Source: Fimbriimonadaceae bacterium (GTDB lineage Bacteria > Armatimonadota > Fimbriimonadia > Fimbriimonadales > Fimbriimonadaceae). From it: 64,000 nucleotides of DNA. Below are positions 17,258 to 24,921 of the stretch, piece by piece (the first letter of the stretch is position 1; each line of letters starts with the position of its first letter). A model generated the notes under the pieces. It searched no databases, was not told the DNA's origin, and was given only the letters and a program-made list of their open reading frames with translations. A program made the position numbers and the translations under genes. The DNA lies in contig JAMLGR010000020.1 of assembly GCA_023957775.1 (NCBI GenBank), positions 1-64,000 of the forward strand. Reading direction: 5' to 3'.

Positions 17258-20013
17258 GCGAGGTTCAGCACCTTGCGGTCGCGCGCGCTCAACGGCACGT
17301 CGTCCACCAGCTCGACGTCGGGCCGGCGGATCCGGCTGCGCGCGCATTTGAGGTAGGGGCTGGATTCGAACGTGGCACCCGAGGGCCCCTCTTGCAGGGT
17401 CACCGCGCTCATCTTGAAGTAGTTCGCCAACTCTCCCACAAACGTCCGCAACCGCTCCAGAGTTTCGCCGCTCTCCGAAACGGTGACCATCACGTCCTGG
17501 CTGTCCTTCACGCCCGACTCGGCTTTCCACTGCTCGAACGCCGCGAACACGCCGTTCCGCACTTGCCGGAGCACCGCGAACCGCGTCTCGAACGCGCTCC
17601 CCTCGATTTCGGCGAGCCGCTCGGCGCTCGGCAGGTCGAACGTCTCCATGTGGACCGAATCGAGGTGTTCGATGCCAGGGATCCGTCGGTACGTCTCCTC
17701 GGCGGTGTGCACGAGGATGGGCGCGACCAGCTTGACCAGACGAACCAGCACGTAGTGGCAGGCCGCCTGTCCGGATCGGCGGGACTCCCAATCCTTGCCG
17801 TCGCAGTACATCCGATCCTTGATCGCATCGAGATAGAAGCGCGACAACTCGTTGACGCAGAAGTTGTGGATGGCCTCGAGCGCGTCGCCGAACTCGAACC
17901 GGCTGTACTCGTCCGCCACATCCGCGCACAGAAGGTCCACGCGTTCCATCACCCAGCGGTCGAGGTCCAGCAACGCCTGGTTCGCCGAGGGGTCGTAGTC
18001 GAAGAGGTTCGAGAGCAGGAACCGCAACGTGTTCCGAACCGAACGGTAGTGCTCGCCCATCTGCCTGAGCAGGGCGTCCGAACAAGGCACGTCGTTGGCG
18101 GTGTCCACGCTGGCGACCCAGTAGCGCAGGACGTCTGCCCCGTACTGGTCGGCCGCCTGGACCGGGTCCACGACGTTGCCGAGGCGCTTGGACATCTTAA
18201 GGCCCTTCTCGTCCGTGACGAAACCGTGCGTGAGAACGGCTCGGTAGGGAGCGGTGTCCTTCGTGGCGGTGGCGATGACGAGGGAGGAGTTGAACCAGCC
18301 CCGATGCTGGTCGCTTCCCTCGAGGTACAGGTCGGCGGGCCAAAGGTTGTCCCAACGGGGTTCGACGTCGCTGTCGAGCACCACCAGGCTCGTACAGCCT
18401 GAATCGAACCACACGTCCAGCACGTCGGTCTCCTTCACGAACTCGGTTTCGCCCGTTTCGGGATGGGCGTAGCCTTCGGGGAGGATCTCGGAGGGTTCGC
18501 GGACGAACCACGCGTCGGATCCCTCCTGCTCCACGAGGTTCGCGACGCAGCCGATGGCGATCGGGTCGAGGACCGGGGTGCGGCTCTCCTTCCCGTAGAA
18601 GATCGGGATGCCGACGCCCCAAGGCCGTTGGCGCGAGATGCACCAGTCGGGCCGGGACGCGATCATCGTTTGGATGCGCGTCTTGCCCGCGGCCGGGTAC
18701 CAGGCGACCTGCTCGGTCTGCTCGAGCATCCGCGAGCGCAGATCCTCGTGATCGATCTCGACGAACCACTGCTCGGTCGCTCGGAAGATCACCGGCTTCC
18801 CGTCCCGCTCGGAGAAGGGGTACGAGTGCTCGTAGTCGGAGGCGGCCAGGAGGTTGCCCAGCTCGCGCAGCCGGTCGACGACGACCGTGTCGCACTCCTT
18901 GTAGCTCACACCGGCGAATTCGCCGGCTTCGGCGGTCAGGACCCCGCGCTCGTCCACGGGGCACAGCACGGGAAGGCCGTACGCCTGGCCCGTGTAGAAG
19001 TCGTCGCGCCCGTGGCCGGGCGCCGTGTGGACGACGCCGGTGCCGTCCTCGGTCGTGACGTAGTCCGCCATCAGAGCCAGGGAGTCGCGGTCGAAGATCG
19101 GGTGCCCGAACACCGCGTGGTCGAAGTTGATGCCCAGGAACTTGGCGACGCGCTCGGGGGCTTCCCATCCAACGGCTTCGGCGACCTTCTCGACGAGGCT
19201 GTCGAGCAGCACGTAGTGGTCGCTCCCCACCTTCACCACCGCGTAGTTCAGCTCGGGGTGGAACGCGACGCCGAGGTTGGCCGGGATGGTCCACGGCGTG
19301 GTCGTCCAGATCACCGTGTAGAGGTTGGGGAAGCTGCCGAACAGCTCGTTGGGGTCTTTGCGCAGCGGGAACCGCACGTAGATCGCCTTGCTGACGTGGG
19401 GGCCGTAGACGATTTCGGTGTCCGCCAGCGCGGTCTGCGAGGTGGGGCTCCAGAGGGTGGGCCGCAGGCCGCGGTAGACGAATCCCCGATCGGCTAGCCG
19501 GAGGAAGATCCGGATGATCTCGGCCTCGAACGCGTAGTCCATCGTTCGGTAAGGCCTTTCCCATAGCCCGAACACCCCCAACCGTTTGAACTGGTCGGTC
19601 TGGACGTCGATGTATTTGGCCGCGTGCGCGCGGCACGCTCGGCGGATTTCGACGATGTCCGCCTTCACCCCGCGCTCGTGCAGGTCGCGCATGACCGCCT
19701 GCTCGATGGGCAGTCCGTGGTTGTCGTAGCCCGGAACATAGGGCGCGCGGAAGCCGGCCATGGTCTTCGACTTCACCACGAAGTCCTTGAGCATCTTGTT
19801 AAGGGCCGTGCCGATGTGGATCGGGCTGTTGGTGTAGGGCGGACCGTCGTGCAACACGAAGGTCGGCGCGTCCTTCCGCGCCTCCTGGATCCGGTGGTAG
19901 ATCGAAGCGGCTTCCCACTCGGCCTGAATCGCCGGCTCGAGTTTGGGCAAGTCCGCCTTCATCGGGATGGTGAAGTCGGCATCCGGCAGGTTCAAGGTCG
20001 CGCGAAGGTCCAT
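17254..20013 (-). CDS. ileS: isoleucyl-tRNA synthetase, zinc ligands lost
   Basis: 919 aa, class I aminoacyl-tRNA synthetase. HIGH motif in PPYTNSPIHIGTALN (residues ~58-72), KMSKS in LKMSKRLGNVVD, and an editing (CP1) domain between. The extreme C-terminus normally folds around zinc held by CxxC-x16-CxxC; here the equivalent is C890-A-R-S893 ... S909-A-R-D912, so only one cysteine remains. The flanking residues (YLKCARS, LSARDRKVL) align well with the zinc form, so this is substitution and not truncation. First gene of the ileS-lspA operon; TAAAAT lies 11 nt before the ATG, in a 56-bp space shared with the divergent polymerase gene. Confidence 0.93.
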   Translation of the reverse strand: MDLRATLNLPDADFTIPMKADLPKLEPAIQAEWEAASIYHRIQEARKDAPTFVLHDGPPYTNSPIHIGTALNKMLKDFVVKSKTMAGFRAPYVPGYDNHGLPIEQAVMRDLHERGVKADIVEIRRACRAHAAKYIDVQTDQFKRLGVFGLWERPYRTMDYAFEAEIIRIFLRLADRGFVYRGLRPTLWSPTSQTALADTEIVYGPHVSKAIYVRFPLRKDPNELFGSFPNLYTVIWTTTPWTIPANLGVAFHPELNYAVVKVGSDHYVLLDSLVEKVAEAVGWEAPERVAKFLGINFDHAVFGHPIFDRDSLALMADYVTTEDGTGVVHTAPGHGRDDFYTGQAYGLPVLCPVDERGVLTAEAGEFAGVSYKECDTVVVDRLRELGNLLAASDYEHSYPFSERDGKPVIFRATEQWFVEIDHEDLRSRMLEQTEQVAWYPAAGKTRIQTMIASRPDWCISRQRPWGVGIPIFYGKESRTPVLDPIAIGCVANLVEQEGSDAWFVREPSEILPEGYAHPETGETEFVKETDVLDVWFDSGCTSLVVLDSDVEPRWDNLWPADLYLEGSDQHRGWFNSSLVIATATKDTAPYRAVLTHGFVTDEKGLKMSKRLGNVVDPVQAADQYGADVLRYWVASVDTANDVPCSDALLRQMGEHYRSVRNTLRFLLSNLFDYDPSANQALLDLDRWVMERVDLLCADVADEYSRFEFGDALEAIHNFCVNELSRFYLDAIKDRMYCDGKDWESRRSGQAACHYVLVRLVKLVAPILVHTAEETYRRIPGIEHLDSVHMETFDLPSAERLAEIEGSAFETRFAVLRQVRNGVFAAFEQWKAESGVKDSQDVMVTVSESGETLERLRTFVGELANYFKMSAVTLQEGPSGATFESSPYLKCARSRIRRPDVELVDDVPLSARDRKVLNLA

Positions 20014-20056
20014 AGGGGTACGGGATTTTACCTGTGGGACGGGGGGCTGGGGCGTG

Positions 20057-20062
20057 TAGAAT
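20057..20062 (+). promoter_or_regulatory. -10 box of a leaderless promoter for the Y-family polymerase
   Basis: TAGAAT ends 7 nt before the ATG at 20070. This decides the start: the ATG at 20061 would lie inside the -10 hexamer. Confidence 0.5.
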
Positions 20063-20069
20063 GAGGGTG

Positions 20070-21344
20070 ATGGTAGACGAGAATCTACCGGTTGTGGGCG
20101 GGGATGCGCGCCCGTTGCGCTACGTGTTCCTCGATCTCAACTCGTACTTCGCTTCGGTCGAGCAGCAGGTCGACCCCACGTTGCGGGGCAAACCCGTGGC
20201 CGTCGGCCCCGTCAGCACGGATTCGGGCACGATCATCGCGGCTTCGTACGAGGCCAAGGCGTACGGCGTGAAGACCGGCACCAAGGTGGGCGATGCGAAG
20301 CGGATGTGCCCCGGGCTGGTCTTCGTGGACGCGCGCCACACGCTCTACACGCATTTCCACGACCGCGTGCTCGAGGCGGTCGAGACCGTGTTGCCCGTCG
20401 ACCGGGTGTGCAGCATCGACGAGATGCAGTTCAAGCTCCTGGGAAGCGAGGCGCCGCGCGAGGTGGCGGTGGAGTTGGCCCGGCGTCTCAAGGCCGCGGT
20501 GCGCGAGCACGCGGGTGACTGGCTCTCATGCTCGATCGGGATCGCTCCCAACGCATTCCTCGCCAAGCTCGGAACGGAGCTGGAGAAACCCGACGGCCTA
20601 CAGGTGCTCGAGGCGAAAGACCTCCCGCAGAAGCTGCACAGCCTGAAGCTGACGGAGTTCACCGGGATCAACAAGCGGATGGCCGCCCGGCTGAACGCGT
20701 CCGGGATCTTCTCCGCCGAGCAGCTCTGCGCCGCGGGCCGGCGCGAACTCGCCGAGGCGTTTGGGTCGGTGGTCGGGGAGCGCTGGTGGTATCTGCTGCG
20801 CGGCTACGATCTGCCCTCGGAGCAGACGAAGACGAAGAGCCTGAGCCACTCGCACGTGCTGCCCCCGCGCCTGCGCACCGATCAAGGGTGTCGAGAGGTC
20901 CTGCTCCGGCTGATCCAAAAGGCCTCGGCCCGCCTTCGCGCCTCGGGGTGGTGCGCGGGCACGATGGACGTGGGGGTCCGGGGGACGCGGAAAAGCTGGA
21001 AAGCGCACCGACGGTTTTCGGCCGTCGCGGACACCGTCTTCTTCAACGAGCGTTTTCTCGAGATGTGGGCCGAACGGGAGTTCGAGGGGCCGTTGGCGGC
21101 GTGGGTCGTGTTCTCCGAACTCGCGCGACCTGAAGCCGTGACGCCGAGTTTGTTCGACGGCGCCGTGGTGCGGGCGCAGCTCAACACGGCAGTGGACGGC
21201 GTCAACCACCGCTTCGGAAAGAACACGGTGTACCTTGCCGGCCTGCACCACGCCAAGGACACCGCGCCCGAACGCATCGCCTTCCACAAGACCGAGCTGT
21301 TCCAGGAGGGAGCCGGGGACAACGAGTGGGATCCGGAGGGGTAG
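20070..21344 (+). CDS. Y-family DNA polymerase (DinB/Pol IV-like)
   Basis: 424 aa. Palm-domain motifs: YVFLDLNSYFASVEQQ with the first metal aspartate (D22) and CSIDEMQF with D117-E118. The helix-hairpin-helix region (FTGINKRMAARLNASG) and a little-finger domain follow. These polymerases copy damaged DNA with low fidelity. SLFD near residue 372 could be a weak clamp-binding motif. The usual SIDEAYLD is SIDEMQFKL, which, with the long C-terminal tail ending DNEWDPEG, sets it apart from textbook DinB; no LexA box is visible. An ACCACAA-type heptad array follows the stop. Confidence 0.85.
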   Translation: MVDENLPVVGGDARPLRYVFLDLNSYFASVEQQVDPTLRGKPVAVGPVSTDSGTIIAASYEAKAYGVKTGTKVGDAKRMCPGLVFVDARHTLYTHFHDRVLEAVETVLPVDRVCSIDEMQFKLLGSEAPREVAVELARRLKAAVREHAGDWLSCSIGIAPNAFLAKLGTELEKPDGLQVLEAKDLPQKLHSLKLTEFTGINKRMAARLNASGIFSAEQLCAAGRRELAEAFGSVVGERWWYLLRGYDLPSEQTKTKSLSHSHVLPPRLRTDQGCREVLLRLIQKASARLRASGWCAGTMDVGVRGTRKSWKAHRRFSAVADTVFFNERFLEMWAEREFEGPLAAWVVFSELARPEAVTPSLFDGAVVRAQLNTAVDGVNHRFGKNTVYLAGLHHAKDTAPERIAFHKTELFQEGAGDNEWDPEG

Positions 21345-21345
21345 T

Positions 21346-21401
21346 GGCTTGTGGTTTGTGGTTTGTGGTTTGTGGTTGGTGGTTTGTGGTTTAGGGTGTG
21401 C
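21346..21401. repeat. heptanucleotide array (GGTTTGT = ACCACAA on the minus strand)
   Basis: Eight heptads: GGCTTGT, GGTTTGT x3, GGTTGGT, GGTTTGT, GGTTTAG, GGTGTGC. It fills the convergent gap between the polymerase and marR and supplies the marR stop codon (21391-21393). Confidence 0.85.
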
Positions 21402-21825
21402 TTTTGGCGGCGGCTTGGCAGAGCAGTCTCAGCCCCTGCAGGACCTCGCGCTGTTCGAGGTAGGTGAGGTGCTCGGCGAGGGCGGTCAGGCGCTGGGGAT
21501 CGATCGGCGAGGTTGCATGGCGTAGGGCTTCTCCCTCGGGGGTGAGACGCACCTCGACCACGCGGGCATCCGATTGCGATCGTTCGCGCACCGCGCAGCC
21601 GTCCCGCTCCAACCGGTTGAGCGCGGTGGACATCGTCGCCGCGGTCACGCCCGCCCGCCGCGCCAACTCCCCGACGGATGCGCCCTGTTCGGGATCCAGC
21701 AGCTCCAGCAGCGCGCGCCGGGCGGCCGAGACCTGGATCCCGCGCGGAGAGGCACCCAGTCCCGCCGATCGGCACAGCGCGATCGCGTCCGGGAGCAACG
21801 CTGCCATCTCTTCGACGAATTCCAT
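21391..21825 (-). CDS. MarR-family transcriptional regulator
   Basis: 144 aa from the ATG at 21825, chosen because a good promoter sits directly in front of it; an in-frame start 15 bp upstream would lie inside the -10 box. A winged helix-turn-helix is clear: ASVGELARRAGVTAATMSTA (recognition helix) and RERSQSDARVVEVRLTPEG (wing, with the D-x-R motif). MarR dimers usually repress a divergent neighbour and are released by a small ligand. The neighbour here is the caspase-like gene, 99 bp away; a control link is inferred only from layout. Confidence 0.88.
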   Translation of the reverse strand: MEFVEEMAALLPDAIALCRSAGLGASPRGIQVSAARRALLELLDPEQGASVGELARRAGVTAATMSTALNRLERDGCAVRERSQSDARVVEVRLTPEGEALRHATSPIDPQRLTALAEHLTYLEQREVLQGLRLLCQAAAKSTP

Positions 21826-21831
21826 TTGATA

Positions 21832-21859
21832 AGTATACACAAATTAGATGGTTAGTCAA
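21832..21859 (-). promoter_or_regulatory. sigma-70-type promoter of marR, leaderless
   Basis: TTGACT (21859-21854), 16-bp spacer, TATACT (21837-21832), then 6 nt to the ATG. It is the best -35/-10 pair in the window and implies that the mRNA begins at the start codon. MarR autoregulation at this site would be typical. Confidence 0.75.
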
Positions 21860-21924
21860 TACAAAGAAAAAGATCCATGGAGGAGCGAGACTCCCGGGCG
21901 TGATGGCGCGTCAACGGAGATGGG

Positions 21925-24921
21925 ATGGCGCCTCTCCTTCGTTGCCCGATCATCGGACTGCTGATGCTGCTTGCGACCTGCGCGGTTGCGCGACCCGGGC
22001 CGGAAGCCCGGCTCGAGACGTTCGTTCCGGCGAAGCGGTGGGCGGTGGTCGTGGGCGCGAACCGTTACACCGAGATGGGTGCCCTGCGCTACGCGGTAAA
22101 CGATGCGAAGGCGTTCGGAAGGACCCTCGAGGAGACTTTTCGGTTCGACGCGTCCACGATCAAGTACCTCCTTGACGAGGAGGGGGGCACCGCACCGACG
22201 GCCGCGAACGTCCTGGGCGCCCTCGACGCCCTGGTATCGGATCCCAGGTTGGATCGTGGAGATCTGTTCGTCTTCTACTTCGCAGGCCACGGTGTCGGCA
22301 CGCCCGAAGGCGACTTCCTTTTGCCCTCAGACGGCACGCGGGCCAACGCCGCGACAAAAGGCGTCTCCGTCAAGGCGTTGATTGGGCGCATGGTGCAGGC
22401 CGGCCTCAAGAACGTCCTGGTGATCGCCGATGCGTGCCGAAACGGGGATAAGAACGGCTTTGGCCGCGAGCTTGCCGAACTGGGGCGCAGGGCCAACATC
22501 GCCGTGTTGCTCGGAACGGCGCCTGGCGGGAGGTCCTACGAGATTCCCCAGTTCCAGCACGGAGTCTTCACCCACTTCCTTCTGAAGCGGCTGACCGATC
22601 CCGAACTGCGAAGCAAGACGACCGGTGCCCTGTGGAGCTCCGCCGTCGCCGAGCGCACGCGCGATGACGTCGTCGCCTACACCGAACGCGACTTCGGGGA
22701 CGATGCCCAGCAGCCGACAGTCTTCGCCGAGAGAACGCAAGATGTCCTGCTCGGGGCCTTCGTTGATTCGAGTCTTCCGGTGGCCGGCTTGGCCAAGGCG
22801 TTTGCCGCGGAGTCGAAAGGGCTGACCAAAGCGCGGATGGGCGCGAGCCTCACCCAGATGGGGACGGCGCTGTTGCTCGCCCGTCGGTTCGACTTGGCCA
22901 TCGAGATGTACGTCACCGCCGACCAGCTTGGAGAGGCCACGCCTGCCACCCTGTTCCACGAAGGGGGAGCGATGCTCTCGGCGTCCCGCTGGTCCGAGGC
23001 GGAGCGAGTCTTCACGAGACTGCGAGAAAAGGACGGCACCCCCTACTACGCGGCGCTTGCGACTCTGGCCAGTCGGGATCCCAAACTCGCTCCCCAGCAG
23101 CGGCTCGATGCAGCCTCCAAGGCCTTCCACTTGGATCGGTCCGAAGAGGTGGCGCTCATGGCCTTTGCGGGCTTGTCGAGTGTGGCGCCCGTACAGAGGC
23201 GCGCGTTTGTGGGCGAGTTGCGCAAGGCATTTCCTCCCGCCACGCGGGTAGGCGCGTTCTTTGCAGGCGTCGATGCGCTGGATGCTGGGAAAGACTCGGA
23301 TGCGGTGGTTGCGTTCGATCGATCCTTGATGGCGCCCGGGAAGCAGCCTTCGGCCAATCAGATCCGGGGCATGAAGCTGGTGGCCTGGCTGGGGACGGCG
23401 ACCGAAACGCAAATCCGCTTGCTGATCGACGACGCGATCGCCGACGGCGACGACCAGGCGATGTGGTTGCTTCTGCGCGCCGATCGCCATCAGCGTGCGG
23501 GCGAGTTTGAAGAGGCGATGGCCGATACCCGCGAGGCCCTGGCCAACGATCCCGATCCTGCGCAAATGCTCGAGGCGGTCCGCCACACCCTCGCCGACTG
23601 CGGAAAACTGAACGATCTCTTGGCTCCCTTGGCCGCCGCCCATCCGTATGCCTGGGAAGCTCAACTCGCGGCGGGGCTTAGCGCATGGGCGGCGAGCGAT
23701 TGGACGGACGCCGGGTCCTACCAGGAGACCGTGGAGAAGTACGCCCCCGATCTTCTCACTGCGAAGCTGGAGCACTATGGCCTGCTCGACGACATCATCC
23801 GAGACCGGATGAAGCGCAAGGGGCTCGACGAGATCATCCAGTTTCGTTTGAGGACCCTCTTCGCCATCGACCTGGGCAAACTCGCCTCTCAGTTCGGAAA
23901 GAACGAAGACGCGTGGTTCAAGTTCGAGATGTACAGCCTCGACAGCAATCGTGTCCTGCCGCTGGCGGTGACCGTGTACCGCCTGCTCGTCCCCCTCGTT
24001 CACCAGGGCGAAGCAAACTCGGGGCTCCGTCGCGTCGCCATGGTCGCGGCGATGACCGGCGGCGACGACGAAGAGGTCGACCGTCTTTGGTCGCCAACGG
24101 CGGCCCAGGACGGTGTCGAGCCCGATCTTGGTTGGTACTACGCGACCTACCTCGCGTGCAGGGGGCGATATGCGGAGGCCGACCGGATTCGCGCGGACCT
24201 ACCGCCACCCCGTCCTGGAACGCTGGCCCAAACGTTCGAATCGGCCTCCCTGCTGATCGACGCGGGACTTGGCAAGACCGGAGATGTGAAGAAGCGAGTT
24301 CAGGTCATTGGCGAGAACATTCCCAGTGCCCGCCAGTTGCAGGGAATGGCGTTGCTCCTGGCCGGGGATTGGGAAGGCGCCGAACAGCGGTTGTATCTGG
24401 CGGCCAAGGAGATGGGGTGGTCGTTTCGCTGGGTCGCAGACACCGCGATTCTCCGTTTGGCCGCGGCCTATGGGAAGCGCGGCCAAGTCGAGGACCTGAA
24501 GTTCTTGAGGGCCGTGGCCACCACCCGAGCCGAAACACGCTTCTTCGAACGCCTCGCGTTTGCGGAGCCTCCGGAGCTCCAAGCGTTCGTCGGCACCTAC
24601 GAGTTCGAGGTGTCCACCGTCTTCGATGGAGAGCCCATCGAGAAGATCGAAATGACCATTGCGGTGGAGCCCGACGGTAGAGCGCGTCTCTCGCGCAAGG
24701 GGGAAGGCTCCGCCGGCTGGCGGGTCGAGGGCCGGGTCAATGCGTATGGCGACCTTCAGGGAACGTTCGACGACGGGAAGCACAAGGCGCGGTTTGGGAT
24801 GAAGTTGCCTCCGGTCGCGGAGTACAAGACGTACCCGCTCCTTGCCACCACCGGCATCTACCTCAAGATGGTCGATGAGAACGGCCGCTACGGCTTTTGG
24901 ATCGCCAAGCCGCGCCGGTGA
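21925..24921 (+). CDS. caspase-family (C14/metacaspase-like) protease with long TPR-like region
   Basis: 998 aa. Signal peptide (CPIIGLLMLLATCAVARPG), so exported. Residues ~36-270 form a caspase p20-like fold: RWAVVVGANRY start, catalytic His122 in YFAGHGVG and Cys171 in VIADACRNG, with the substrate-pocket strand after GTAPGGRSYE. Residues ~280-880 are helical repeats (many ALANDPD/ALA-type turns). The last ~110 residues are a beta-rich domain (TYEFEVSTVFDGEPIEKIEM). Family members cleave after Arg/Lys or Asp; targets here are unknown. It could act in envelope surveillance or signalling. Its 3' end overlaps the convergent peptidase gene by 34 bp. Confidence 0.85.
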   Translation: MAPLLRCPIIGLLMLLATCAVARPGPEARLETFVPAKRWAVVVGANRYTEMGALRYAVNDAKAFGRTLEETFRFDASTIKYLLDEEGGTAPTAANVLGALDALVSDPRLDRGDLFVFYFAGHGVGTPEGDFLLPSDGTRANAATKGVSVKALIGRMVQAGLKNVLVIADACRNGDKNGFGRELAELGRRANIAVLLGTAPGGRSYEIPQFQHGVFTHFLLKRLTDPELRSKTTGALWSSAVAERTRDDVVAYTERDFGDDAQQPTVFAERTQDVLLGAFVDSSLPVAGLAKAFAAESKGLTKARMGASLTQMGTALLLARRFDLAIEMYVTADQLGEATPATLFHEGGAMLSASRWSEAERVFTRLREKDGTPYYAALATLASRDPKLAPQQRLDAASKAFHLDRSEEVALMAFAGLSSVAPVQRRAFVGELRKAFPPATRVGAFFAGVDALDAGKDSDAVVAFDRSLMAPGKQPSANQIRGMKLVAWLGTATETQIRLLIDDAIADGDDQAMWLLLRADRHQRAGEFEEAMADTREALANDPDPAQMLEAVRHTLADCGKLNDLLAPLAAAHPYAWEAQLAAGLSAWAASDWTDAGSYQETVEKYAPDLLTAKLEHYGLLDDIIRDRMKRKGLDEIIQFRLRTLFAIDLGKLASQFGKNEDAWFKFEMYSLDSNRVLPLAVTVYRLLVPLVHQGEANSGLRRVAMVAAMTGGDDEEVDRLWSPTAAQDGVEPDLGWYYATYLACRGRYAEADRIRADLPPPRPGTLAQTFESASLLIDAGLGKTGDVKKRVQVIGENIPSARQLQGMALLLAGDWEGAEQRLYLAAKEMGWSFRWVADTAILRLAAAYGKRGQVEDLKFLRAVATTRAETRFFERLAFAEPPELQAFVGTYEFEVSTVFDGEPIEKIEMTIAVEPDGRARLSRKGEGSAGWRVEGRVNAYGDLQGTFDDGKHKARFGMKLPPVAEYKTYPLLATTGIYLKMVDENGRYGFWIAKPRR

